Below are positions 1 to 8,376 of a stretch of DNA of 64,000 nt, piece by piece. Numbering within the stretch: the first letter of the stretch is position 1; each line of letters starts with the position of its first letter. The notes under the pieces were generated by a model, which was given only the letters and a program-made list of their open reading frames with translations, was not told the DNA's origin and searched no databases. This DNA is from Candidatus Marivariicella framensis. GTDB taxonomy: Bacteria > Bacteroidota > Bacteroidia > Flavobacteriales > Flavobacteriaceae. The stretch is from NCBI GenBank assembly GCA_905182735.1, contig CAJJCT010000019.1, positions 1 through 64,000 of the forward strand, written 5' to 3'. The position numbers and the translations under genes were made by a program.

Positions 1-465
1 GATGAAATTTTTGGAAAACTTATTGTAGAAGAAAAATTTTATAATAATAACTTGAAGTTTATATATTACACACTTTATGTTTTACTTTTTTTATTATTAC
101 TCCCTTTAGTTATATTAATAAATAAAATAAGAAGAAATAAGAATAAATTAATTATTAAGAAAGATGGTTATTTATATTTTAATACTAAAAAAATTGATTT
201 AGAGCCCTTAAGTTTAGTAGTGTTATCAGAATTAATTAATTCGAAAGAACCTCTATATTCAAAAGGTGTCATTTCTTTAATAAATAAACCTCATTTAGAT
301 TACTCTCATAAAACAAGAATAATGAATGATGTTTTATATAAAATAAATTATACGATCAAATCCTCATTAAAAATAGATGATGATCCTATAAAAGCAAATA
401 AATCCTCATTTGATAAGAGATTAAAAATATATTCAATTAATAAAGAACTCTTTGTTAAACCCTAA
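1..465 (+). CDS. Partial membrane protein with C-terminal winged-helix-like domain
   Basis: The reading frame is open from the first base, so the 5' end lies outside the window and the TTG at 52 is probably not the real start. The visible part has one strong hydrophobic segment (roughly residues 20-40 of the visible protein), then basic residues, then a domain of about 100 residues ending in a DKRLKIYSI stretch. That layout resembles Flavobacteriales proteins with one membrane helix and a cytoplasmic winged-helix-like tail. This is family resemblance from memory, not a domain search. The ligand or DNA target is unknown. The stop codon sits in a weak hairpin. Confidence 0.6.
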   Translation, partial: DEIFGKLIVEEKFYNNNLKFIYYTLYVLLFLLLLPLVILINKIRRNKNKLIIKKDGYLYFNTKKIDLEPLSLVVLSELINSKEPLYSKGVISLINKPHLDYSHKTRIMNDVLYKINYTIKSSLKIDDDPIKANKSSFDKRLKIYSINKELFVKP

Positions 466-490
466 CTTCTTATAAATCTAAAAGAAGTTA
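463..490 (+). terminator. Weak hairpin at the 3' end of the first gene
   Basis: A perfect 9-base inverted repeat (taacttctt / aagaagtta) with a 10-base loop begins at the stop codon of the upstream gene. It is AT-rich and has no clear U tract, so it may be only a weak terminator or an mRNA 3'-end stabiliser. Confidence 0.35.
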
Positions 491-983
491 TCATATCAAA
501 TCCCCTTGGAAAAAGAATTGGGTTCGATATAAGAACACCTCCGATACACCTTTTGGAAAAAAGTATTCTCTCAGTTACAAGAAACCTCCTCGTATAGAAT
601 TAAAAATATTTTGAGTAAAAACAGGTTTAAGTCTAAAAAGGGTTACACTCTATATAGAAAACTCACAATATTCAAAAAGAACTAATATCCAGATTATAAT
701 ACCGACAGGAATCATTCATCTTTGGGAGAACTTATTTTTCTTCTGTTTTTCAATTTTGGTGGGATCTGGTAAAAAATTAAATGAGAATAAAAGAGTTAGG
801 TGTATTTTCTGAATACGTCTTTCAAATAATACAAATTTCAACTTAGGGAAATTTTTTTATATTCATTTTGACAAGAAACTTTCTTAAACTCAAATTTAGG
901 ATATCACAATTTCCCCATTAATCAGATCATGCAAAACTCACGAAGATGAGTTTATAATCATAAATTTTACTTATTTTCAGTAA
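466..983. other. 518-base region without an intact gene
   Basis: No intact coding frame and no RNA gene could be recognised in either strand. All frames are broken by stops. The only features seen are the hairpin at its left edge and a short transposase-like peptide at 692-772, described separately. It is the longest non-coding stretch in an otherwise very compact window, so it may be a decayed gene or insertion. Confidence 0.6.
692..772 (+). pseudogene. Possible relic of an IS3/IS481-type transposase C-terminus
   Basis: A short open stretch between stops reads DYNTDRNHSSLGEL followed by unrelated-looking hydrophobic residues. The YN-x-x-R-x-HSSLG pattern is typical of the very C-terminal end of DDE transposases of the IS3 and IS481 groups. 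No DDE core, inverted repeats or target duplication were found, and the usual Pro after Arg is Asn. The match covers only about 14 residues and could be chance. Confidence 0.3.
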
Positions 984-1712
984 ATGAACTTTATGATGAA
1001 TAATTTACTTTTTAACCAACATGAGCATTACATAATTGATCTTCAGTCATTTGAAGGCTTAAGGAATTTAACAATTTCTTCTTTAATAATAATATCAATT
1101 CTAGTTGTAGGTAAATATCTAAATAAGAACACAAAACTAACTTTAGCAAAAGCAATATGCATATTGGCCATAATCTTAACTTTATATGGTCATTTAATTG
1201 ATATTGTTAATGAAAATTGGAGGTTACACGAAGACCTTCCTATTCATTTATGCTCGATTTCTAATTTAATCATTTGCGTTATTCTTTTTATCCCAAAAAA
1301 CAATAAACTTTTTGAATTCCTATTTTATTGTGGTTTTCTAGGTGGATTAATGGCAATTTTAACACCCCAAATCAATTATTACGATGGTGGGATCTTTATG
1401 TATTTAGAATATTATATAAATCATGGAATTATTATACTTATCCCTTTATATATGTTTTATCACCTCGAAATGAAGCTGTCTAAGTATTCGTGGTTAACGA
1501 CATTTATAATTCTAAATATTTTAATGATTATTGTAATGCCATTAAATTTTTTAATTGGATCAGGATCTAATTACATGTACTTATCTGAATCTCCAAAAAT
1601 AGATAATCCACTAGTTTTCGGAGATTGGCCATTCTACATTGTAAATTGGGAAATCATTGTGTTAATTTTATTTTATTTTACATATTTAATATTCACTAGA
1701 AAAAAAATATAA
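984..1712 (+). CDS. TIGR02206 / YwaF-like integral membrane protein
   Basis: This 242-residue protein has about six or seven hydrophobic segments. It carries the marks of the TIGR02206 (YwaF) family: LPIHLCSIS after the second or third helix, an INHG motif near the middle, and an NYMYLSESP stretch before the last helix. The function of the family is not established. It starts at ATG 984 after the long non-coding gap and is followed by a 127-base gap, so it is probably transcribed alone. No obvious promoter was seen. Confidence 0.75.
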   Translation: MNFMMNNLLFNQHEHYIIDLQSFEGLRNLTISSLIIISILVVGKYLNKNTKLTLAKAICILAIILTLYGHLIDIVNENWRLHEDLPIHLCSISNLIICVILFIPKNNKLFEFLFYCGFLGGLMAILTPQINYYDGGIFMYLEYYINHGIIILIPLYMFYHLEMKLSKYSWLTTFIILNILMIIVMPLNFLIGSGSNYMYLSESPKIDNPLVFGDWPFYIVNWEIIVLILFYFTYLIFTRKKI

Positions 1713-1839
1713 TTGAGGTGTTTAATATAAAGTAAGCCTAAGGCAAATAAAAAATCAGATTTAAAGCATGTAAAATTTTACAGAAACGTTTATTGCTTTT
1801 TTAAATCGATACTTATCCTTAAATTACTAAAAAAAATTA

Positions 1840-2961
1840 ATGAATAAATATCTCTATTTCAATATCCTTTTATTTTCTTTTACAAATTCAATTTCTTGTC
1901 AAGGAGAAAATCCTCCAAAAATTAATCCTGAAAATAAAATTAATTATAAAGTTGATGTTATTGTAGATGGAATAGACATTCCGTGGGGTATGGATTTCAT
2001 TAGTAAAGATGAAATACTTGTTACTGAAAAATCTGGAATCCTATATAGATTTGTTGATGGAAAAAAAATAATTATTACTGGAATTCCTAAAGCATATTCA
2101 AGGGGGCAAGGTGGATTACTAGATGTAGCTCTTCATCCTGATTACAATAACAACAATCTTATTTATTTGACAATTAGTAGTCAAGAAGGAGAAGGGTCGG
2201 GTGGAAATACAGCCCTATACATTGCCAAACTACTTGATACAGAAATCACTGATTTACGCTTACTTTATAAAGCTTTTCCCAATACAAAAAAAGGACAGCA
2301 TTGGGGTTCAAAAATTGTTTTTGACGACAATAATCATCTATTTTTCTCGATTGGAGACAGAGGAAACAGAGATGTTAATCCACAAAATATTGAATTAGAT
2401 GGAGGTAAAATTTATCGTTTAAATTTAGATGGAAGCATTCCAAATGATAATCCTTTCAAAACTAAAAGAGGCGCTAAATCTGCTGTTTATTCATATGGGC
2501 ATAGAAACCCTCAGGGTTTAGTTATTCATCCTGAAACAGGAGTTCTTTGGGAGCATGAACATGGACCACGAGGAGGCGATGAAATTAACCTTCCAGAAAA
2601 AGGAAAGAATTACGGATGGCCAATTATTACTTACGGAATAAATTATATTGGCACAACAATTACAGATAAGACTGCAGCTCCTGGAATGGAGCAACCAATT
2701 TATTACTGGAAACCATCAATTGCTCCTAGCGGCATGAGCTTTTCAACTTCAGACATATACCCCAAATGGAAAGGAAATTTATTTGTCGGTTCTCTAGTTT
2801 TCGAATACCTGGAAAGGCTAGTAATAGAGAATAATAAAGTAGTTTATAGAGAGAAATTATTAGATGGAATCGGAAGGGTTAGAAATGTAAAACAAGGTCC
2901 AGATGGTTATCTATACCTTGGTGTTGAAGGAATAGGAATTGTTAAAATCTCCCCCCTATAA
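1840..2961 (+). CDS. PQQ-dependent aldose sugar dehydrogenase-like protein
   Basis: A secreted six-bladed propeller of the soluble glucose/aldose sugar dehydrogenase family (GSDH, YliI-like), expected to oxidise sugars using PQQ. Family motifs are visible in order: GQGGLLDVALHP (residues 89-100), HWGSK with candidate catalytic His154, SIGDRG (170-175), GHRNPQG (220-226), EHGPRGGDE (240-248) and GKNYGWP. The N-terminus looks like a signal peptide ending SISC (Cys20), a loose lipobox, so it may be a lipoprotein. The last base of its stop codon is the first base of the downstream cytochrome ATG, so the two are probably made together. Substrate is unknown, and PQQ synthesis genes are not in this window. 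Confidence 0.88.
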   Translation: MNKYLYFNILLFSFTNSISCQGENPPKINPENKINYKVDVIVDGIDIPWGMDFISKDEILVTEKSGILYRFVDGKKIIITGIPKAYSRGQGGLLDVALHPDYNNNNLIYLTISSQEGEGSGGNTALYIAKLLDTEITDLRLLYKAFPNTKKGQHWGSKIVFDDNNHLFFSIGDRGNRDVNPQNIELDGGKIYRLNLDGSIPNDNPFKTKRGAKSAVYSYGHRNPQGLVIHPETGVLWEHEHGPRGGDEINLPEKGKNYGWPIITYGINYIGTTITDKTAAPGMEQPIYYWKPSIAPSGMSFSTSDIYPKWKGNLFVGSLVFEYLERLVIENNKVVYREKLLDGIGRVRNVKQGPDGYLYLGVEGIGIVKISPL

Positions 2962-3365
2962 TGAGAATGTTTTTACTCATCTATATTTTCTCTTTATTAG
3001 GGATTTTCTTTTCAATACAAAACAAGTCTATGGATCAAAGCATTGAAGATGGTTCAATGATTTATGATGATTTTTGCATTCAATGTCACGGTCCTCTTGG
3101 TAAAGGATTGACAAAGAACATTCCTCCTTTGGATAGCTCTGATTTTCTTTTGAATATAGGTAAAAGCATCTCAATTATAAAGTACGGATCTAAAGGACCA
3201 ATCATTGTAAACAACAAGAAATATAATGGAAACTCTATGATTTCTCAAGGGCTAGACGATGAAGAAATATCAGATGTTTTAAACTATATAAAAAACAAAT
3301 GGAGCAATTCGGATAAATCACAAATCACTGTTAAAGATGTAAATAATATTAAAAACCCTATTTAA
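2961..3365 (+). CDS. Small secreted class I cytochrome c
   Basis: A 134-residue protein with an N-terminal hydrophobic signal or anchor, a haem-binding CIQCH motif (Cys39, Cys42, His43) and a likely distal ligand Met92 in NSMIS, followed by a C-terminal helix (EEISDVLNYI) typical of mono-haem cytochrome c. Its ATG overlaps the stop of the sugar dehydrogenase by one base, so it is the likely electron acceptor for that enzyme. That pairing is an inference from gene order. The tail after the cytochrome domain is short and polar. Confidence 0.88.
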   Translation: MRMFLLIYIFSLLGIFFSIQNKSMDQSIEDGSMIYDDFCIQCHGPLGKGLTKNIPPLDSSDFLLNIGKSISIIKYGSKGPIIVNNKKYNGNSMISQGLDDEEISDVLNYIKNKWSNSDKSQITVKDVNNIKNPI

Positions 3366-3368
3366 CTT

Positions 3369-3686
3369 ATGAAGCTATTTGATTTGTTTAATTCTTTATT
3401 AAAAAAAATTACAAAGCTGAAATATTTAATTATCATTATCATTTTTTTGATATGGATGATTTTTTTAGATACTCATTCATGGCTAATTCATAATGAATTA
3501 AATAATGAAGTAAGTCAACTTGAGGCTCAAAAAATTGAATTAGAAAAAAATATTAGAAATGATAAGCACACGATTGAAGTCCTAAAAAATCCAGATAGTT
3601 TAGAAGCTTTTGGAAGAAGAAATTATAACCTCAAAAAAGACAATGAAACAATATTTTACATAGAACATCAAGAAACTATTGATTAA
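3369..3686 (+). CDS. FtsB/DivIC-type septum formation initiator
   Basis: A 105-residue bitopic protein: one membrane helix (about residues 18-34), a short coiled coil (about 40-70, rich in Glu, Leu and Gln), then a conserved end (SLEAFGRRNYNLKKDNETIFYIE) that matches the FtsB/DivIC domain pattern of ARE-x-x-MKK-x-NE. It would act in the divisome at mid-cell as a partner of FtsL and FtsQ-type proteins. It lies three bases after the cytochrome gene and upstream of parA. Confidence 0.85.
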   Translation: MKLFDLFNSLLKKITKLKYLIIIIIFLIWMIFLDTHSWLIHNELNNEVSQLEAQKIELEKNIRNDKHTIEVLKNPDSLEAFGRRNYNLKKDNETIFYIEHQETID

Positions 3687-3697
3687 CAAATGTTAAT
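3682..3697. promoter_or_regulatory. Near-perfect 16-base palindrome upstream of parA
   Basis: The sequence attaaca-aa-tgttaat forms a 7+7 inverted repeat with a 2-base centre. It overlaps the divIC stop codon and lies about 70 bases before parA. It could be an operator or a ParB-related site, but it does not resemble the canonical parS sequence with a CACGTG core, so the role is only a suggestion. Confidence 0.3.
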
Positions 3698-3766
3698 AAA
3701 TCATTGTTATATATAAGTTTCATAAGCACTCAAATAATTGTATTTTTAGACGTTAATAAAATTTAA

Positions 3767-4534
3767 ATGGGTAAAATTTTAGCTATTGCTAACCAAAAAG
3801 GAGGAGTCGGAAAAACAACAACATCGATTAATTTGGCTGCAGGACTTGGAATTTTAGAAAAAAAAATTCTTTTAGTAGATGCTGATCCCCAAGCAAATGC
3901 GAGTTCAGGGTTAGGCTATGACACAAACAAAGAGAATAAGGGAACTTATAGACTATTAGAGCATTCCATAGCTGTAAAAGATGCTATATCAAAAACATCA
4001 ATTCCAAATCTTGATATAATTACTTCAAACATAGACTTAGTAGCTTCTGAAATAGAATTAGTTGATAAACCAAAAAGAGAATATATGCTGCAAAAAGCAT
4101 TAATTAGTATAAAAAATGATTATGATTTCATTATAATTGACTGTGCCCCCTCTTTAGGATTAATAACTTTAAACGCATTAGTTTCAGCCGACTCAGTAAT
4201 TATTCCAATCCAATGTGAATATTTCGCTTTAGAAGGGCTAGGTAAACTTTTAAATACTATCAAAAGTGTTCAAAAAATTCATAACAAAAATTTGAGTATT
4301 GAGGGGTTACTTTTAACAATGTACGATACTAGATTAAGGCTTTCGAATCAAGTAGTAGAAGAAGTTCAAAAACATTTTGGTAAAATGGTATTTAAAACAA
4401 TCATCCAACGAAATACAACTTTAGGTGAAGCACCAAGCTATGGAAAAGATATAATTTCTTACGACGCTTCCAGTAGGGGTGCAAAAAACTATCTTTCTTT
4501 AGCTACTGAAATTATTAAAAAAAATAAATTATAA
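3767..4534 (+). CDS. parA: ParA/Soj chromosome partitioning ATPase
   Basis: A 255-residue ParA-type ATPase without an N-terminal DNA-binding extension, as in chromosomal Soj proteins. The deviant Walker A motif KGGVGKTT is at residues 11-18, the Walker A' region LLVDADPQAN at 35-44, and the Walker B-like FIIIDCAPSLGL near 122-133. It works with ParB to segregate replication origins. The start ATG is followed directly by the canonical MGKILAIANQKGG sequence. The last base of its stop codon is the first base of parB, so translation is likely coupled. Confidence 0.96.
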   Translation: MGKILAIANQKGGVGKTTTSINLAAGLGILEKKILLVDADPQANASSGLGYDTNKENKGTYRLLEHSIAVKDAISKTSIPNLDIITSNIDLVASEIELVDKPKREYMLQKALISIKNDYDFIIIDCAPSLGLITLNALVSADSVIIPIQCEYFALEGLGKLLNTIKSVQKIHNKNLSIEGLLLTMYDTRLRLSNQVVEEVQKHFGKMVFKTIIQRNTTLGEAPSYGKDIISYDASSRGAKNYLSLATEIIKKNKL

Positions 4535-5412
4535 TGAGTAGATCTTCAAAAAAACAAGTTCTAGGTCGAGGAATTTCAGCTCTTTTGAATGACAACTTAA
4601 AAGAAACAGTTAGTGATATAACTAATTTAAAGATAGGAAGCATAACAGATATTCCAGTTGAGTTTATTTCCGCTAACCCTTTTCAACCAAGGTCACATTT
4701 TAATGAAGGAAGAATCAACGAGTTAGCTTCTTCTATTAGTGAACTTGGATTAATTCAACCAGTTACAGTTAGAAAGATAAATAAAGAATCATATCAATTA
4801 ATTTCAGGAGAAAGAAGGTTAAGAGCAAGTAAACTAATCGGTCTTGAAAAAATACCCTGTTACATAAGATCAATTAATGATCAAGAGTCACTCGAGATGT
4901 CTCTTGTTGAGAATATTCAAAGACAAGATTTAGATCCAATTGAAATTGCATTATCCTATAAACGTTTGATAGACGATATTCAATTAACTCAGAATGAATT
5001 GAGTGATCGTGTTGGAAAAAAAAGAAGTACAATTACAAATTACTTAAGGTTGTTAACTCTTGATCCAATCATTCAAACAGGCTTAAGAGATGGTTTTATC
5101 TCAATGGGTCACGGAAGAGCTCTAATAAGTATTGATAATAAAGAACAGATTAAAGTTTATGAAAAAATACTTAAAAAAGGATTATCTGTCAGAAATACTG
5201 AAGATATAATTAATGAATTAAGACATAAAGGCAAAAAGTCTAGTAATCATAAACCGAAATTCATATTAGCAACTGCAACTAATCTCAAAATTTTCTTAGA
5301 AACTGAAGTTAAAGTAAAAGTTAACACGAGCGGTAAAGGTTTTTTGAGTATATCATTTGATTCGCAAGAGGACTTAAATCGGATTGTTAACAAAATTAAT
5401 AATAGTGTATAA
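4534..5412 (+). CDS. parB: ParB/Spo0J chromosome partitioning protein
   Basis: A 292-residue ParB. The start region contains GRGISALL, followed by the ParB nuclease-like N-terminal domain with NPFQPR (about residue 48) and the CTP-binding GERRLRA motif (about 90-96), then a central helix-turn-helix (about 145-185, GKKRSTITNYLRLL) and a short C-terminal dimerisation region. It binds parS and forms a clamp together with ParA. No canonical parS was noticed in this window. It is joined to parA by a 1-base overlap and overlaps the next gene at its 3' end. Confidence 0.96.
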   Translation: MSRSSKKQVLGRGISALLNDNLKETVSDITNLKIGSITDIPVEFISANPFQPRSHFNEGRINELASSISELGLIQPVTVRKINKESYQLISGERRLRASKLIGLEKIPCYIRSINDQESLEMSLVENIQRQDLDPIEIALSYKRLIDDIQLTQNELSDRVGKKRSTITNYLRLLTLDPIIQTGLRDGFISMGHGRALISIDNKEQIKVYEKILKKGLSVRNTEDIINELRHKGKKSSNHKPKFILATATNLKIFLETEVKVKVNTSGKGFLSISFDSQEDLNRIVNKINNSV

Positions 5413-5953
5413 ATTTGTTTTATTTTTCATTTTATTTTTTTGCTGTGGGCAAAATTATAGTCAAGAATTAAGTGCTAGAAAAAAAAGAAAAATAGAACTT
5501 ATGTCTGATCCTCTTGCCCCTTCTAAAGCAGCATTTTACTCAGCAGTTTTTCCTGGTTTAGGTCAATTATACTCAGGAAATGCATGGAAAGTTCCTCTTG
5601 TTTATGCTGCAATTGGAAGTGCAGTATATAGTTATGTCTATAATAAAAGTGAATACAACAAATACAGAGGAATTTATAAAAGAAGAATTGCTGGATATAA
5701 TGATGATGAATACATTGATCTCATACCTCAAAATGATAAGATTTTAAAAGGAATGGATTTCCATAAAAGATATAGGGACATGTCATTTATTTTTATAATT
5801 GGAACTTATATGTTAAATATACTTGAAGCAAATGTTAGCACTCACTTAATGCAATTTAATGTTAATGATGATTTAAGCTTTAAACCAAATATTGATTTTG
5901 AACCAATCAGTGAGTCTAAAACTATAGGTTTTGTTGTTAAATTAAAATTTTAA
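5405..5953 (+). CDS. DUF5683 domain protein, exported
   Basis: This protein has an N-terminal signal-like segment (FVLFFILFF) and the DUF5683 hallmark stretch PSKAAFYSAVFPGLGQLYSG, with further hydrophobic segments. Its function is unknown. It is a common neighbour of parB and dapB in Flavobacteria. Two starts are possible: TTG at 5384, inside parB, or GTG at 5405, which almost coincides with the parB stop. GTG is preferred because it gives the smaller overlap and still keeps the signal peptide. The protein may sit in the inner membrane or envelope. Confidence 0.85.
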   Translation: MYKFVLFFILFFCCGQNYSQELSARKKRKIELMSDPLAPSKAAFYSAVFPGLGQLYSGNAWKVPLVYAAIGSAVYSYVYNKSEYNKYRGIYKRRIAGYNDDEYIDLIPQNDKILKGMDFHKRYRDMSFIFIIGTYMLNILEANVSTHLMQFNVNDDLSFKPNIDFEPISESKTIGFVVKLKF

Positions 5954-5957
5954 TTAC

Positions 5958-6653
5958 ATGAAAATAGCTCTTTTAGGTTACGGAAAAATGGGAAGAGCTG
6001 TAGAGTCAATTGCTATTAAAAGAGGTCATACTATTGTTTCTAAAATTGATCTAATAAAAAACAATGACATTAGTAATGCAGATGTTGCTGTTAATTTCAG
6101 CACTCCAACATCGGCTTTTCAAAACATCAAAGAAGCTTTTAATAATAAAATTTCTGTTGTGAGCGGAACAACAGGATGGTTAAGCGATCTTGAAAAGATA
6201 GAAAAATTAGCAATCCAGGAAAATGTAGGATTTTTATATTCATCAAATTTTAGTATTGGAGTAAATTTATTTTTTCAATTAAATAAATCTCTATCTAAAA
6301 TTATGAGATCATACAATTATTCAACAGAATTAAGTGAAATTCACCATTCTAGTAAAATTGATTCGCCAAGTGGAACCGCTATATATTTAGCAAAAGATAT
6401 TATTTCAAATTCTAATTATAAAGAATGGAGTACTGAAAATGATAAAAAAGAAGTTTTAAAAATTAAGTCTTTTCGTGAAGGAGATTCTTCAGGTATACAT
6501 AATGTTTCATACAATTCAGAATTCGACAAAATAAGTATAAAGCACGAGAGTCATTCTAGAGTCGGCTATGCTTTAGGAGCTGTTATTGCTGCTGAATGGA
6601 TAAATGGGAAAAATGGTGTTTTTTCAATGTCAGATGTTCTTAACATTAAATAA
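5958..6653 (+). CDS. dapB: 4-hydroxy-tetrahydrodipicolinate reductase
   Basis: DapB reduces 4-hydroxy-tetrahydrodipicolinate to tetrahydrodipicolinate in lysine and diaminopimelate synthesis. At 231 residues it is a little shorter than the usual 240-270. It shows the nucleotide-binding GYGKMG near the N-terminus, SGTTGW, SSNFSIGVN, and the substrate-binding EIHHSSKIDSPSGTA. It begins four bases after the DUF5683 gene and is probably in the parA operon. dapD and lysA of the same pathway are elsewhere in the window. Confidence 0.95.
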   Translation: MKIALLGYGKMGRAVESIAIKRGHTIVSKIDLIKNNDISNADVAVNFSTPTSAFQNIKEAFNNKISVVSGTTGWLSDLEKIEKLAIQENVGFLYSSNFSIGVNLFFQLNKSLSKIMRSYNYSTELSEIHHSSKIDSPSGTAIYLAKDIISNSNYKEWSTENDKKEVLKIKSFREGDSSGIHNVSYNSEFDKISIKHESHSRVGYALGAVIAAEWINGKNGVFSMSDVLNIK

Positions 6654-6669
6654 TTTAAAATAAATAATT

Positions 6670-8376
6670 ATGGACTTTACCGAATGGTTAATTTTTATTT
6701 TGAGTTTGCAGTTAATTCATTTTACAGGAACATGGAGGCTTTATTCCAAAGCTGGAAAAAAATCATGGGAATCTGCAGTACCAATATATAATGCATTTGT
6801 TTTAATGGATATAATAAAGAGGCCTAAGTGGTGGGTTTTTTTACTATTCATACCAGTTGTAAATATAATGATGTTAGGAGTTATATGGATTGAAACTATA
6901 AGGAGCTATGGTAAAAACTCAACTCTTCAAAGCATATTGGTTATCATAACTTTAGGCTTTTATATAATGTTTATTAATTATAGTAAAAATGTTAATTACA
7001 TTAATAAAAGAAATCTAGATCACCATTCTGCTTTTGGCGAATGGATGAGTTCGATGATATTTGCCATAATGGCAGCAACTTTGGTCCATACATATTTTAT
7101 TCAACCATTTATAATCCCAACTGGTTCACTTGAAAAGTCATTACTAATTGGAGATTTTTTATTTGTCAGTAAGTTCCATTATGGAGCTAGAGTTCCCACC
7201 ACTCCTTTTGCTACACCAATGGTTCATGACACTATCCCTATTTTAAAAACAAGATCATATTTAAATAAACCTCAACTACCTTTTTTGCGTCTTCCAGGTT
7301 TTCAAAAAATAAAAAGAAATGATATTGTTGTTTTCAATTGGCCTGCAGATACAGTCAGGCAATTTTTTGTTAGAGAAAAAGGAGTTAGAAAGCCAATAGA
7401 TAAAAAATCAAATTATGTTAAGCGTTGTGTTGGAATATCTGGAGACACTTTAGAAATAAAAAATGGAGTTATATATATAAATAATTTACAAAATATTTTA
7501 CCTGAGTGGGCTAAAATTCAACACACATATACTGTTTACGATAATAATGGAATTTCCTCGAGGAAACTTCTAAAATATGGAATAAATGACTTTGAAAGAG
7601 AATACAGAATTAAAAACATAACTCAAAGCTCATTTGACGCATTACTGCCATATATTATTGGCAGAAAGGGAACTGTTGAAGAGTTTTCTGTATTTACAAC
7701 AGCTAAGGGCCTGCCTATAGAGTTAGTTCGATCTCTAGGATTAAAAGTTTCAGAATTAATGACTAAGAAAAAAGTGATTAATTCAACCTACAAAAATGTA
7801 TTAGAGCTTCAAAGCTTTGAAAAATTTGATAGCATAAATAGAAATATATCAAAAAATAAAACGCCAAATGAAAGTTTTTTTCCAAATAGAATAACTTTTG
7901 ATTGGAATGAAGATAATTTTGGTCCAATTATAATTCCTAAAAAGGGAGCTAAAATACTTCTAGATAAAAAAAATTATCCTCTGTATAAAAAAATAATCGA
8001 AGAATATGAATCAAACGAGATGACTAGAAAAGATAACAAGTTTTTTATTCAAGGTAAAGAACTTTCCACTTATACTTTTAAACAGAATTACTACTGGATG
8101 ATGGGAGACAATAGACACCGTTCTGAAGATAGTAGATTTTGGGGATTTGTTCCTGAAGATCATGTTATGGGAAAACCTGTTTTTATATGGATGAGCATTG
8201 ATGGTTTTAACGATGGGTGGAAAAATTGGAAAATTCGATGGAATAGAGTCTTTTCCGTTGTTAATGGACAAGGAGATAGAACTTCTTACCTGCCCCACTT
8301 TCTAATATTAATTGGTGTTTGGCAAATTTTCGCTTTTATCAAAAAAAAATATAGATCAAAAAAAAATAAAATATGA
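6670..8376 (+). CDS. lepB: Signal peptidase I, long Bacteroidota type
   Basis: LepB cleaves signal peptides of exported proteins at the outer face of the inner membrane. This 568-residue form has an N-terminal multi-helix region (about residues 5-100), a helix at about 127-143, the nucleophile Ser153 in PTGSLEKSLLIGD, the general base Lys251 in NYVKRCVGISGD, and the terminal signature MGDNRHRSEDSRFWG (478-492). Roughly 200 residues lie between the Lys box and the MGDN box, and a C-terminal hydrophobic segment (about 543-556) follows. Leu replaces the Met usually found next to the catalytic Ser. The 3' end overlaps wbqC by 4 bases. Confidence 0.94.
   Translation: MDFTEWLIFILSLQLIHFTGTWRLYSKAGKKSWESAVPIYNAFVLMDIIKRPKWWVFLLFIPVVNIMMLGVIWIETIRSYGKNSTLQSILVIITLGFYIMFINYSKNVNYINKRNLDHHSAFGEWMSSMIFAIMAATLVHTYFIQPFIIPTGSLEKSLLIGDFLFVSKFHYGARVPTTPFATPMVHDTIPILKTRSYLNKPQLPFLRLPGFQKIKRNDIVVFNWPADTVRQFFVREKGVRKPIDKKSNYVKRCVGISGDTLEIKNGVIYINNLQNILPEWAKIQHTYTVYDNNGISSRKLLKYGINDFEREYRIKNITQSSFDALLPYIIGRKGTVEEFSVFTTAKGLPIELVRSLGLKVSELMTKKKVINSTYKNVLELQSFEKFDSINRNISKNKTPNESFFPNRITFDWNEDNFGPIIIPKKGAKILLDKKNYPLYKKIIEEYESNEMTRKDNKFFIQGKELSTYTFKQNYYWMMGDNRHRSEDSRFWGFVPEDHVMGKPVFIWMSIDGFNDGWKNWKIRWNRVFSVVNGQGDRTSYLPHFLILIGVWQIFAFIKKKYRSKKNKI

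Noticed and set aside
515..545. A tRNA T-loop-like ggttcgat in the 466-983 gap
   Set aside because: No complementary CC after it, and no acceptor stem, D-arm or anticodon arm could be built around it.
3767..5412. Replication origin next to parAB
   Set aside because: No dnaA gene, DnaA-box cluster or canonical parS (CACGTG core) was seen around these genes.
7000..8300. Several opposite-strand open frames inside lepB, purA, cca, uvrB, pyrG and others
   Set aside because: They lie wholly inside well-identified genes, have no recognisable motifs, and show the low-complexity composition expected of shadows of AT-rich coding DNA.
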